A stretch of DNA of 64,000 nucleotides, taken from the NCBI GenBank assembly GCA_963210315.1, contig OY723281.1, positions 1,798,001 to 1,862,000 on the forward strand. The letters run 5' to 3'. Within the stretch, counting starts at the first letter, position 1. Every line of letters begins with the position of its first letter. Below are positions 1-9,467 of the stretch, piece by piece. Both the position numbers and the translations under genes were made by a program. A model generated the notes under the pieces. That model saw nothing but the letters and a program-made list of their open reading frames with translations. It searched no databases and was not told the DNA's origin. Source of the DNA: Rhynchopus euleeides. Its lineage: Eukaryota; Euglenozoa; Diplonemea; Diplonemida; Diplonemidae.

Positions 1-727
1 ACCGTGCTCACGCGGAGGAGGTGGGCCACCGCTGTCTTCACGCACTTTGGCGCCATGCCGAACTTAGCGGCAAGGCACTTCGACATCTGGAAGTAGAAAC
101 GCTTGCCAGATACGATGTCCGCCATTGTGTGTGTGGAGTGTGTGGCGAGCTGACGTACGGAGGGGCGAAGGCAGGGAGCAAAACACCACTCGTTGGCCTG
201 ATGAAGGGTGGTGTTTGTTCCGTTTGCCCCCCTTCCAACCTTGCAAGAAAACTGTTGTTGCAAGTGGTAGAAAAACAAATACGCACAGGGAAGTCGTCTT
301 CTCTAGTCCTCCCTTGACTCCCTAGTCGCACCGAAGGTGCTTAAACATGTTTACTGAATGGGCTACAGTTCGTGTGGGGGATGTAGTAGTGCCTGGCAGG
401 GGTGGGGGGGGGGGGCAAATGTATGGCAGATTCATGCTAAGACATGCGGGTGCAGGAGAAACCTCTCGGAGGCCATGGCCCTCCCCCCCCCCCCCCCATG
501 TGCAGCTGAGGGGGGAGGGGTGTCGGGACAGGGCGCGGGGATGAGGTAGGTGGGGGGGGAGAAGGCATCTGTGTCTTTTAGTACGGCTTCGCGACAACCC
601 CACGTCCCCACCGCCCCGACCCACCCCACCCCACACTGCATGAAACTTCACTTCGCGTCTCTTTTTTACTGCAACCTTGGGTGCTCCTGGCGGCCTTTGC
701 TCTCAAGTGAAGAAAAGTTATCCGCCT
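1..727. other. No recognisable gene; homopolymer-rich spacer
   Basis: Only short overlapping open frames are present and none resembles a known family. There are long G and C homopolymer runs around 403-416 and 483-498. A short stretch near 193-215 is an inverted match to the motif CACCACCCCCTTCATCAGG found near 7320 and, slightly diverged, at 17325, 25140 and 27975, so this spacer carries at least one dispersed-repeat fragment. Confidence 0.5.
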
Positions 728-835
728 GGGGGTCTTCGCTGGTCGTTATTCTTCGCCAATATTTCGTCAGTTTTCAGCCAATTCAACAGGAAATGCACCA
801 AATGCACTGACGATCACCCCGTCGCGAAGACCCCC
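728..835. mobile_element. MITE-like element, TIR GGGGGTCTTCGCT, copy 1 (108 bp)
   Basis: The element starts with GGGGGTCTTCGCT (728-740) and ends with GCGAAGACCCCC (824-835), which are near-perfect terminal inverted repeats. The interior matches the reverse complement of the element at 27058-27165, including the shared AAATGCACCAAATGCA-like core, and both are 108 bp long. There is no coding capacity, so it would be non-autonomous. The transposase source is unknown and no clear target-site duplication is visible at this copy. Confidence 0.7.
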
Positions 836-1056
836 TGTAGGAGGCAACCTGACACACTTTGGCACAGCAGAGCGGAGAATCCCCTGTTTGCTTTTAGGGA
901 AACAGATGCAACATCTCCTCAGGGCTGCGGGAGTTGCCCCCCAGGTTGCTCTTGTTTTGCCCGGATTTGGAGGGGGGGGGGGGGACGAGCCTCCCATCCA
1001 TACGCGATACGGCATGCACACCGCCACCCATGCAGACACACACAAGCCGTCTCAAC

Positions 1057-2643
1057 ATGTCGCTCGACTGGTCTGGCATCCCGCAGGTGCAGCCCGCCGA
1101 GGCACTGCGCATCGTGGAGGGCGGTAAGGGTGTGGTGGTCGACGTCCGCGAGTCGAGCGAGCTGCTTCAGGTGTCTCTGAAGACGCTGAAGGTCATCAAC
1201 GTGCCGACAACTAAGCTGTCGGAAGTGACGAACGCGGCAGCGCTGCCGGGACTCGGGTTCCCTGACGACCTGGGCAGGTCGGAGGGCAATCCTGCCTTTG
1301 TCATGTGCAAGGCTGGCGTGCGCGGGCAGCGCATGTGCGAGGTGCTGAAGGGTCTCGGGTGCACCCACGTTGCGAACCTGACGGGCGGCATCCTGAACTG
1401 CAGCGAAGCCTGCCTAGCCCCAGCCTCCCCTCCGCCCGGGTCTCACCAGCTGGTCGCCAAAAGGGGTGGACGAATCCAAAGCACGGATGTGACTGTGCGT
1501 CACACGGGGACCGGTGACAGCTGTGTCGTCGGTGTTCCGGAAGGCGGGACCGTGGTCGGGCTGAAGGCGGATGCGCTCAACGAGATGTTCCCGGGTTCTA
1601 TCAACCCAGTCCGTGAGGCTGAAAACGTCGCAGCACACATCGAAGGGTGTGAGGAGGAGCTGGACGATGCACAGCGTGTTGCCGACACGGGTCTGGAGGA
1701 CGGGGGTGCTGTCCAGCTCGTCCCACGCTGGCCCACAGTCAAGGCTCCCGCAGTCTACTCATCGACGCATGACGAGGAGGTCAATTGCATCACACTGTCG
1801 AGGTGTGGGACGCTGTGTGCTGTGGGCTACCACAAAGGACACATCACTGTGTTTGACACCACCACCGCTGCTGTGGTGGCGGACTTAACACACGGCAACA
1901 CGAATATACATGGCGCTGCTTTCTCAGTCTGTGGGACGTGGTTGGCAACGTGCTCTGATCATGGCACCATCTGCGTGTGGCTGACTTCAACTTGGGAGGT
2001 AGTGTACGCGCTGGACCACAACAGCACCATCGTGTACAGTGCAGGGTGGACACACTGCGGACGTCTGGTGTCCGGAGCATCCCGAGGCAAAGTGCGTGTG
2101 TGGGACTTGAAGGGCACACCGAGCGCCATAGTGTTGGAGGGTCGCAACTGTAGTGTGCTGGACGGTCACAGCGGTGCTGTTTTCAGTATTGCTGTGTCGG
2201 GCACGAGGATCTTCAGCGCGTCATGGGACAAGACCATCCGTGTGTGGGACATCAGCACCCTCACACACACACGCACCCTGGATGAGCATACTGGTTGGGT
2301 GACCGGCATCGCCCTGACTCAGGACGAGCAGCACCTGGTGTCGTGCTCTGACGACAAGTCACTCAAGGTGTGGTGCACAACCTCCCTCAGCTGCCTGCGT
2401 ACTAGGCAACTGGGCTACTATCCCTCCTCAGTTGCTGTGTCACAGCCAGGTGATGTGTTTGCTTTGGTGTCTCCTCCTCGCAATGGCGCCACCGCACTGT
2501 ACCGCCTCAGCACAGGCAAGTATCTGGGGAAGGTGGACTCATCAGAGGGCATTGGTGTTGCGCTCAGCGTCTGCGGGAGGTGGGTCTTCACACCAACGAA
2601 CGCTTCAGTCTCTGTGCGCCCTGTGTCTTCCGTTTCATCCTGA
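1057..2643 (+). CDS. Rhodanese - ubiquitin-like - WD40 propeller protein (cluster copy A)
   Basis: The start chosen is the ATG at 1057 (528 aa); an in-frame extension to 934 is low-complexity and looks non-coding. Residues ~8-115 form a rhodanese-like domain: V-V-D-V-R-E near the start, an active-site loop C-K-A-G-V-R-G with Cys84, and a closing G-G-I-L motif. The conserved Cys suggests persulfide-transfer competence, but no substrate can be inferred. Residues ~144-222 match the family's UBL fold (ends L-D-D-A-Q...L-V-P-R, like the ubiquitin L-E-D-G...L-V-L-R segment, without a terminal GG). Residues ~233-528 form seven WD40 blades. The reading frame is continuous between rhodanese and UBL. 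This is the only copy in the cluster with a rhodanese head, which points to domain or exon shuffling. The protein is probably cytosolic or nuclear, since no signal peptide or membrane segment is visible. Confidence 0.85.
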   Translation: MSLDWSGIPQVQPAEALRIVEGGKGVVVDVRESSELLQVSLKTLKVINVPTTKLSEVTNAAALPGLGFPDDLGRSEGNPAFVMCKAGVRGQRMCEVLKGLGCTHVANLTGGILNCSEACLAPASPPPGSHQLVAKRGGRIQSTDVTVRHTGTGDSCVVGVPEGGTVVGLKADALNEMFPGSINPVREAENVAAHIEGCEEELDDAQRVADTGLEDGGAVQLVPRWPTVKAPAVYSSTHDEEVNCITLSRCGTLCAVGYHKGHITVFDTTTAAVVADLTHGNTNIHGAAFSVCGTWLATCSDHGTICVWLTSTWEVVYALDHNSTIVYSAGWTHCGRLVSGASRGKVRVWDLKGTPSAIVLEGRNCSVLDGHSGAVFSIAVSGTRIFSASWDKTIRVWDISTLTHTRTLDEHTGWVTGIALTQDEQHLVSCSDDKSLKVWCTTSLSCLRTRQLGYYPSSVAVSQPGDVFALVSPPRNGATALYRLSTGKYLGKVDSSEGIGVALSVCGRWVFTPTNASVSVRPVSSVSS

Positions 2644-3003
2644 GTGCAGTGTCTCGGAACCTGTTCCCTGCCTTGTGCGAGAACTTCCCTTTCTGTGTGC
2701 TGAGACTTGCAGCAGCTTGGTTTCTTCGACTGACTCCACTTCGACCTTCGACAACCAAGTGCCTCGCAGCACTACAGTTGCAGTCAGCTGTCCGTATTGA
2801 AGCAGAGAGGGCCCTGCGTGGTGTGGTGTCCAGCAGCGAATGACCTGTCGCACCACAGTCTGTCTGTGATGCTGTGCGGGCATCCCTTCTCCGCACTCTC
2901 GAGCAACCTCTTGTCGTACAACACAACAGCCCAGTCATCACTTCTCAGCACTGGGTGGGGTGGTGCCGTGATTCGACCTGAGTGTTCCATTCCAACAGAA
3001 CAC

Positions 3004-3222
3004 GATGATGTTGTTGCGGTGAAATGCTGGACCTGGTCACCACCAGAACTCCCAGTGACACCAGACTGTACCGCCTCAGCACAGGTGAGTGTCTGGGGAA
3101 GGTGGACTCAGAGGGTTATGGTGTTGCACTCAGCCTCTGCGGGAGGTGGGTCTTCACAAACAAAGCCACAACACTTCAGTCTCTGTGTGTGCTGTGTCTT
3201 CCGTTTCACCCTGAGTGCAGTG
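3004..3222 (+). pseudogene. Truncated WD40 tail (blades 6-7 remnant)
   Basis: DNA from the GATGTTGTTGC-like segment to the TTCACCCTGAG stop region matches the 3' ends of the intact copies, including the residues LYRLSTGECLGKVDS and SLCGRWVF. Everything upstream of blade 6 is missing and the frame diverges after the W-V-F motif. It lies 360 bp downstream of copy A and reads as a leftover of unequal recombination or partial duplication. Confidence 0.75.
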
Positions 3223-3815
3223 TCTCAGAGCCTCATCCCCTGCTTTGTGTGCTTCCCGTTCTCCCGTGGACTCCATGCTCGGCCTGTTCTGCTGTCGCTG
3301 GTTTGCTTTTCAACTGATGTTTCGTGGTGGGTCTGAGGCGGCAGCCTGCGACTCGCTTTACCCAGGGGCACAACGTCGCTCCACGAGCTCACTCGCGTCA
3401 CCTCCCCCCTCACTGCAGGGTGCTCAGTGGCCCTCTCCCCGACCCCTGACATTGCCAGTATCGCCGTCAATGAAAGCAGTGTCCATGTTATGTGTCACGA
3501 CGGCCAGGGGCAGGATTGAAACAGTGCTGTCTCTGCAGACTGCCCCACACCCCCTCCCCTACCCAGCCCACTCGCACACGACAGGCGAGGAACACAACAC
3601 AGCACCCCTCCCTCCCGGCAAATGGAAACCTCTGCACACCCATCGCCGAGTCGAGTCTACATTGATTCGAGTGAAGTCAGAGGATGGCGATGTGTATGAC
3701 CTGAGGCAATGATGAATTGAAGTCATTCCCTGACCACTGCCACCACCGCAGCAGGGCGTGTGGGGCACACCACCCCACGCGCACACCACCTCCCACACAG
3801 CCTCCTCCCGTCACC

Positions 3816-4092
3816 ATGTCTGCGAGGGGCGGGAAGAAGGGGAGGTGCGTGACGCCCCCCGCAGCGGAGCCGGGCACTCCCCCACAGAGCGCGTCGAAGC
3901 GGCGCCGCGTCACGGCCTGCCCGGTGCAACCGCCTGCGACCCCGGGTGCTGTGGGTGGGTCCCTGGAGGGGGGCATCGCGGCGGAGGGGGGCCCAGTCGT
4001 GGAGAAGGTGCTCGCCACCAACCCCACAGAGCCCGCAGGTGTCGAACCCAGCAGCAAGAGTATGGCAGCACCAATGCAAGGAACAAGTTTCG
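3816..4092 (+). CDS. Upstream exon of copy B: basic/proline-rich N-terminus
   Basis: The ATG at 3816 opens M-S-A-R-G-G-K-K-G-R followed by a Pro/Ala-rich stretch with the basic motif S-K-R-R-R-V, an SV40-type nuclear-localisation candidate. The same exon lies upstream of copy N (35370) with an 18-nt in-frame difference, while the DNA beyond about 4092 shows a 2-nt indel between the two. Both facts support coding up to roughly this point and intron after it. A donor within ACAA|GTTTCG (4089-4094 region) would give phase 1, matching the acceptor CAG|GG just before the ATG at 4264. The exact donor is uncertain. Confidence 0.55.
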
Positions 4093-4263
4093 TGTGTTTC
4101 CGTGTGGGGAAGCGTCAACCTGACAGTGCAATTGGAGTGTCATCAGAACTGTTGTTTGGGAAGGAGATGTCGTGTTTTGATAGTTCTTGTCGTCGCACAA
4201 CTGTGGAAATCGTGGATTTTGTGTGCAAGCTCAGTGCCACCTTCTCCCACCCCCACCACAGGG

Positions 4264-5448
4264 ATGGACGGCCCCACCGTGGATGTGACTGTGCGTCATG
4301 GCGGGACCGGGCACAGCTGTGTCGTCGGTGTTCCAGAAGGCGGGACTGTGGTCGGGCTGAAGGCGGATGCGCTCAACGAGATGTTCCCGGGTTCTATCAA
4401 CGCAGTCCGTGAGGCTGAAAACGTCGCAGCACACATCGAAGGGTGTGAGGAGGAGCTGGACGATGCACAGCGTGTTGCCGACACGGGTCTGGAGGACGGG
4501 GGTGCTGTCCAGCTCGTCCCACGCTGGCCCAACCTCAAGGCTCCCGCAGTCTACTCATCGACCCATGGCGGGAACATCAACTCCATCACACTGTCGAGGT
4601 GTGGGACGCTGTGTGCTGTGGGTTACCTCAAAGGACACATCACTGTGTTTGACACCACCACCGCTGCTGTGGTGGCGGACTTGACACACGGCAACAAGCC
4701 TATTTCTTGCACTCCGTTCTCTGTCTGTTGGACGTGGTTGGCAACGTGCTCTATTGACGGGACCATCTGCGTGTGGCTGACTTCAACTTGGGAGGAGGTG
4801 TGCATGCTGCACCACAACAACACCCCGGTGGACACCTGGTGCATGCTGCACCCCAACATCCCGGTGCTCAGTGCAGCGTGGACACACTGCGGACGTCTGG
4901 TGTCCGGAGACTACAAAGGCAAAGTGCGTGTGTGGGACTTGAAGGGCACACCGAGCGCCACAGAGCTGGAGGGTCACAGCGATACTGTGACAAGCATTGC
5001 TGTGTCGGGCACGAGGATCTTCAGCGGGTCACGTGACGACACCATCCGTGTGTGGGACATCAGCACCCTCACACACACACACACCCTGGATGACCACACT
5101 CATTGGGCGACGGGCATCGCCCTGACGAAGGACGATCAGCACCTGGTGTCGTGCTCTCTCGACAAGTCACTCAAGGTGTGGTGCACAACCTCCCTCAGCT
5201 GCTTGCGTACTGTGCAACTGGACACCAATGCTTCCTGGGTTTCCTCACTTGCTGTGTCACAGCCAGGTGATGTTGTTGCAGTGGAGCTCTTGTCCAGCAC
5301 CGCACTGTACCGCCTCAGCACAGGAGGGTGTCTGGGGAAGGTGGACTCACAGGGTGACGGTGTTGCACTCAGCCTCTGCGGGAGGTGGGTCTTCACACCA
5401 ACGAACACTTCAGTCTCTGTGTGTGCTGTGTCTTCCGTTTCACCCTGA
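4264..5448 (+). CDS. UBL-WD40 propeller protein (cluster copy B)
   Basis: This is the main exon of copy B (394 aa from ATG 4264, opening M-D-G-P-T-V-D-V-T-V), just after a pyrimidine-rich CCACCACAG acceptor. The UBL (~5-87) is followed by a seven-bladed propeller ending S-V-S-V-C-A-V-S-S-V-S-P. Blade 3 has an extra ~13-residue duplication of the HHNNTPVDT/HPNIPV type, absent from other copies. It differs from its paralogues mainly in the residues after each GH and in the S-x-D-x-T turns. It probably splices to the basic exon at 3816, which would put a nuclear-localisation motif ahead of the UBL. No enzymatic motif is visible; it is likely a binding scaffold. Confidence 0.85.
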   Translation: MDGPTVDVTVRHGGTGHSCVVGVPEGGTVVGLKADALNEMFPGSINAVREAENVAAHIEGCEEELDDAQRVADTGLEDGGAVQLVPRWPNLKAPAVYSSTHGGNINSITLSRCGTLCAVGYLKGHITVFDTTTAAVVADLTHGNKPISCTPFSVCWTWLATCSIDGTICVWLTSTWEEVCMLHHNNTPVDTWCMLHPNIPVLSAAWTHCGRLVSGDYKGKVRVWDLKGTPSATELEGHSDTVTSIAVSGTRIFSGSRDDTIRVWDISTLTHTHTLDDHTHWATGIALTKDDQHLVSCSLDKSLKVWCTTSLSCLRTVQLDTNASWVSSLAVSQPGDVVAVELLSSTALYRLSTGGCLGKVDSQGDGVALSLCGRWVFTPTNTSVSVCAVSSVSP

Positions 5449-6068
5449 GTGCAGTGTCTTGCAACCTCGGACCCTGTTCCCTGCCTTGTGCCTCGCAACG
5501 CGGCAGGACCTGACCCCTTGTTCTCTGTTTGGAGGCAGCTGACGCAGTTGTCTCTAAGATGAGAAGAGGGATGTTTGCCGCAGTGCTCTCTCTGCTGCCG
5601 TGTTTTTGCACCGTGTCCCTTTCTTGCCTCGCAACGCAGCACAGCCTGGCCCGTTGTTCTCTGTTTGGAGGGAGTTGTGTGTTCTGCCAGGGGGTGGCAG
5701 GTGGCGAGAGGTGACCAGAGACAGAACTCCCCCACCCTTGGTGTTCGGTGTTGCAGTGTATTGACACAAAGGCAACAAAAACAGCTTCTGCGGCATGCCC
5801 CAGCCCTCACCCACTCAAGTCCTTCCGATCATTCCCAACCCCGCCACAACCCCATCCCACGAAGGCACGGCTCCTCAACCCCGACCCCCTCCAGGGTCTT
5901 CCGGTACTCCCAGGTCACCGCCTTGAAGCACTGTCTTTGCTCACCAGCCCCACCACCATGATGAGTGACCCCCATCCCCGAATCGCACACTGCACACACC
6001 GCCACTTCAGAAAGGCTTTGCAGCTTTGCTTCCACGAACAAGCCGAACGGGAACATCGGAGCAAACCC
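5449..6068. other. Intergenic/intronic DNA between copies B and C
   Basis: This spacer carries family-specific duplicated motifs: the TTTGGAGGCAGCTG element near 5530, also at ~15210, 17570 and 39260, and the CCCGACCCCCTCCAG block near 5880, also at ~30730 and 33290. It ends in a pyrimidine-rich CACTTCAG candidate acceptor just before exon C. An in-frame extension upstream of 6069 exists but is low complexity and is not supported as coding. Confidence 0.5.
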
Positions 6069-7190
6069 ATGGAGATCTGTGTCCGTCACAGGGGGACCGG
6101 TGACAGCTGCGTCGTCGGTGTTCCGGAAGGCGGGACCGTGGTCGGGCTGAAGGCGGATGCGCTCAACGAGATGTTCCCGGGTTCTATCAACCCAGTCCGT
6201 GAGGCTGAAAACGTCGCAGCACACATCGAAGGGTGTGAGGAGGAGCTGGACGACGCACAGCGTGTTGCCGACACGGGTCTAGAGGACGGGGGTGCTGTCC
6301 AGCTCGTCCCACGCTGGCCCAGCCTCAAGGCTCCCGCAGTCTACTCATCGACCCATGGCGGCGAGATCTGCCACATCACACTGTCGAGGTGTGGGACGAT
6401 GTGTGCTGTGGGTTACTTCGGAGGGCACGTCACTGTGTTTGACAGCACCACCGCTGCTGTGGTGGCGGACTTAACACACGGCAACAAACATATTCTTTGC
6501 ACAGCGTTCTCTGTCTGTGGGACGTGGTTGGCAACGTGCTCTTGTGACGGCACCATCTGCGTGTGGCTGACTTCAACTTGGGAGGAGGTGTGCATGCTGG
6601 ACCACGACAGGGCGGACTGTGCAGCGTGGACACACTGCGGACGTCTGGTGTCCGGTGACACCTCAGGCGAAGTGCGTGTGTGGGACTTGAAGGACACACC
6701 GAGCGCCACAGTGCTGGAGGGTCACAGCAAGCATGTTATCAGCCTTGCTGTGTCGGGCACGAGGATCTTCAGCGGGTCATGGGACGAGACCATCCGTGTG
6801 TGGGACATCAGCACCCTCACACACACACACACCCTGGATGACCACACTCGTTGGGTGACTGGACTCGCCCTGACTCAGGACGAGCGGCACCTGGTGTCGT
6901 GCTCTTTCGACCAGTCACTCAAGGTGTGGTGCACAACCTCCCTCAGCTGCCTGCGTACTGTGCAACTGGCTGACAATCCCGCCTCACTTGCTGTGTCACA
7001 GCCAGGTGATGTTGTTGCAGTGAAGTTCTTTTCCACCACCAGACTGTACCGCCTGAGCACAGGTGAGTGTCTGGGGAAGGTGGACTTACAGGGTGACGGT
7101 GTTGCACTCAGCCTCTGCGGGAGGTGGGTCTTCACATCAACGAACAGAACTTCAGTCTCTGTGTGTACTGTGTCCTCTATTTCGCCCTGA
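6069..7190 (+). CDS. UBL-WD40 propeller protein (cluster copy C)
   Basis: 373 aa from ATG 6069 (M-E-I-C-V-R-H-R-G-T-G). The UBL covers ~1-82 and seven WD40 blades cover ~90-373, with the canonical T-I-C-V-W, V-R-V-W-D, T-I-R-V-W-D and S-L-K-V-W strand motifs. Copy-specific residues are H-G-G-E-I-C-H (blade 1), D-H-D-R-A-D-C (blade 3 entry), H-S-K-H-V-I-S (blade 4) and T-R-W-V-T-G (blade 5). A longer in-frame upstream reading (from ~5748) crosses a likely acceptor at CACTTCAG|AAAGG, so the true 5' exon is not identified. No signal peptide or membrane segment is visible. Confidence 0.83.
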   Translation: MEICVRHRGTGDSCVVGVPEGGTVVGLKADALNEMFPGSINPVREAENVAAHIEGCEEELDDAQRVADTGLEDGGAVQLVPRWPSLKAPAVYSSTHGGEICHITLSRCGTMCAVGYFGGHVTVFDSTTAAVVADLTHGNKHILCTAFSVCGTWLATCSCDGTICVWLTSTWEEVCMLDHDRADCAAWTHCGRLVSGDTSGEVRVWDLKDTPSATVLEGHSKHVISLAVSGTRIFSGSWDETIRVWDISTLTHTHTLDDHTRWVTGLALTQDERHLVSCSFDQSLKVWCTTSLSCLRTVQLADNPASLAVSQPGDVVAVKFFSTTRLYRLSTGECLGKVDLQGDGVALSLCGRWVFTSTNRTSVSVCTVSSISP

Positions 7191-7706
7191 GTGCAGTGTC
7201 TCGTCGCCCTGTTCCCTGCCTTCGTGTTTGCCGTCGTGGTGCACCTGCTTGCGTTTTTGTTGTTACGCACACGACTTTCGCGCGGAAAGTGTCATTCAGC
7301 TCTGCCAGCGTGCTCTACACACCACCCCCTTCATCAGGCAAGTGGGTTTGAAAGTGTGTGCGGAAGCGTCACCGCATTTTCCACCCATCGGCACACCCTG
7401 GGGCCCACTACCCCCCCATCCAGGCCAAATAGCACCAGTTTAGCAGTACTGCCTACAGAGTGATTTTTACTGTTTTTTCAAATGATTGACGCAGTGCTCT
7501 CTCTGCAGACTGCTCCACACCCCCTCCCCTCCCTCACGAAGCCCCCCTCTCCACCTTTGCAATGCACACCTGAAATATAGCCTTCGCTCTGTCAGACAAT
7601 CCGTGTTGATCCCACTTTGCCACTCTCTTTGTCCCCATCCCCACCACCGCACACTGCACACACCCCCACATTCTCCAGAAAACTTGAGCAGCTGGTCGCC
7701 AAAGTC
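7191..7706. other. Intergenic DNA with a dispersed-repeat fragment
   Basis: No gene is seen. The segment 7306-7375 (GTGCTCTACACACCACC...) matches the start of the ~150-bp repeat at 17299-17463 and 27949-28112. The duplicated GCTCTCTCTGCAGACTG block near 7494 also occurs near other copies. It ends with ATTCTCCAG, a candidate splice acceptor before copy D. Confidence 0.45.
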
Positions 7707-8347
7707 ATGGAAGTGTCTGTCCGTCATCGCGAGACCGGGCACAGCTGTGTCGTCGGAGTTCCGGAAGGCGGGACCGTGGTCGGGCTGAAGGCGGATGCGC
7801 TCAACGAGATGTTCCCGGGTTCTATCAACCCAGTCCGTGAGGCTGAAAACGTCGCAGCACACATCGAAGGGTGTGAGGAGGAGCTGGACGACGCACAGCG
7901 TGTTGCCGACACGGGTCTGGAGGACGGGGGTTCTGTCCAGCTCGTCCCACGCTGGCCCATCGTCAAGGCTCCCGCAGTCTACTCATCGACCCATGGCGGC
8001 GAGATCTGCCACATCACACTGTCGAGGTGTGGGACGATGTGTGCTGTGGGTTACTTCGGAGGGCACGTCACTGTGTTTGACACCACCACCGCTGCTGTGC
8101 TGGCGGACTTAACACACGAAAGCAGGACGATTTTTTGCATAGCGTTCTCTGTCTGTGGGACGTGGTTGGCAACGTGCTCTTTTGACGGCACCATCTGCGT
8201 GTGGCTGGCTTCAACTTGGGAGGAGGTGTGCATCCTGGACCACAACAGCAACAGTGTCTCAAGTGCAGGGTGGACACACTGCGTGTGGGACTTGAAGGGC
8301 ACACCGAGCGCCACAGTGCTAGCGGGTCACAGCGTGACTGTTTACGG
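7707..8347 (+). pseudogene. UBL-WD40 copy D, truncated by retroelement insertion
   Basis: From ATG 7707 (M-E-V-S-V-R-H-R-E-T-G) the UBL and blades 1-3 are intact. Near 8283 a 39-nt in-frame deletion between two CTGCG-type repeats removes 13 residues of blade 3. At about 8347, in blade 4 after G-H-S-V-T-V-Y, homology stops and reverse-transcriptase sequence begins; the frame ends at 8396. Blades 4-7 are absent here, although a blade 4-7 fragment lies at 13284 beyond the USP gene. This is a clear broken copy. Confidence 0.85.
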
Positions 8348-9431
8348 CAGGTCGACTTTACCTCTATGTACACGTCTTTGGATCAAGAGGCGGTAATTGA
8401 GGGTGTCTCCTGGTGTGTGGAACAGGCGTTTGCGGCGAAGGGTGGCAGGTTTTTGGCGCGAGAGACGAAGGCCAAAAAAAGAATGAAAAAGGCCTTCCGC
8501 TGGAAGGAAGGGCGGGGGGATGATAGAACACTTGCGTACAACAGTGATGAAGTCAAAGAGTTAGTGAGACTAGCTGTGACCAACAGCTTCATCAAAAATG
8601 GCGAGTTCGTCCTCCACCAGAAGAAGGGCATCCCGACCGGTGGAAATGCCAGCCCGGACCTGGCAAACCTTTTTTGCGCAAGTAAGGAAATGCGCTATAT
8701 CGATAAGCTCCCCATTAAAAAGCAAAAGGAGTATAATGGGTTCTTCAGATTTATTGATGACGTTTTTACCCTTGGAGCGGACATCCCTGACAAGGTCTAC
8801 GGGATGACCTCTGAGGACACAACAAGGCAGAAAGACGATTGTGTGTTTCTGGGGGGTAGGAACCGTTGGCAGAGATACGCCGATGACCAGGTTCTATCAA
8901 CCCCTCATTCTCCACCAGGGGGGATAAAATCCAACTTGCTGCCTTCACGTGGCGCCCCCTGTGATTACCCTCCTCCGAGGGGAAACTAAGGCAAGCTCTG
9001 GTAACTCTTTTTCCGCTGTGTGCCCTGTTTCATATATGCGGAGGGGCCCTTTCCGCACGGCTTTGGTTTTATTGATGTTGTGGTGTGCGTGGTTTATTTT
9101 CCCTTTTTTTGTTGTTTTCGCAGCATTTTATGCTGTCGGGTGAGCTTCCGCCTCATGGGAGGCGCTCCTTCCGGCTTGCGCTGCCCACCCATCCCACCCC
9201 CGTCCCCTTCCCACATTCTTTCTTTTCTTTTAGGGGAGACGTCCTCGCAGTGGCTGTTTGGCCTGACGCGATTCCCCGCCTCAAAGCAGACCCACCTGGC
9301 AGCTACTCAAGGCACATGAGGAGCGAGAGGCGTCAACGGGCGCAACGCCCCTCCCTGCGGTCCGGCTTCCGCCACGTGGCTGACTCAAAGCAGCGAAGTG
9401 ACCAACAGGAGCGACATGAAAAAAAAAAAAA
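8348..9431 (+). mobile_element. Truncated retroelement with A-tail inserted in WD40 copy D
   Basis: The element is taken from the break in copy D to the poly(A) tract at 9419-9431. Positions 9247-9418 are nearly identical to 41566-41736 plus 42943, a sequence that also ends in an A-tract in the subtilase gene. The shared 172-bp, A-tailed segment is best read as the 3' end of one retroelement family, with the subtilase copy strongly 5'-truncated. Linking the RT fragment to this 3' end is inference from contiguity. No target-site duplication is seen. Confidence 0.55.
8349..8989 (+). pseudogene. Penelope-like reverse transcriptase fragment
   Basis: About 210 aa with RT motifs in order: V-D-F-T-S-M-Y-T-S-L (motif A type), K-K-G-I-P-T-G-G-N-A-S-P-D-L-A-N-L-F (motif B), F-R-F-I-D-D-V-F-T-L (catalytic F/Y-x-D-D), then a V-F-L-G-G segment. 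The G-I-P-x-G...S-P-x-L-A-N-L-F and R-F-I-D-D spacing is more like Penelope-like or GIPMG-type RTs than LINE RTs. The N-terminal RT region, thumb and any GIY-YIG endonuclease are missing or unrecognisable, so it is inactive as it stands. It begins exactly where WD40 copy D stops. Confidence 0.7.
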
Positions 9432-9467
9432 GAAAATGACCCCGAAGACACGAAGACACGTGTCCGT

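Noticed and set aside
1500-1742. Recurrent ~80-codon minus-strand ORF opposite every UBL (also at 4296, 6086, 7724, 15933, 23359, 29207, 33453, 35901, 37926)
   Set aside because: Its conservation is fully explained by the conserved plus-strand UBL coding sequence; Ser/Thr/Pro-rich shadow frame.
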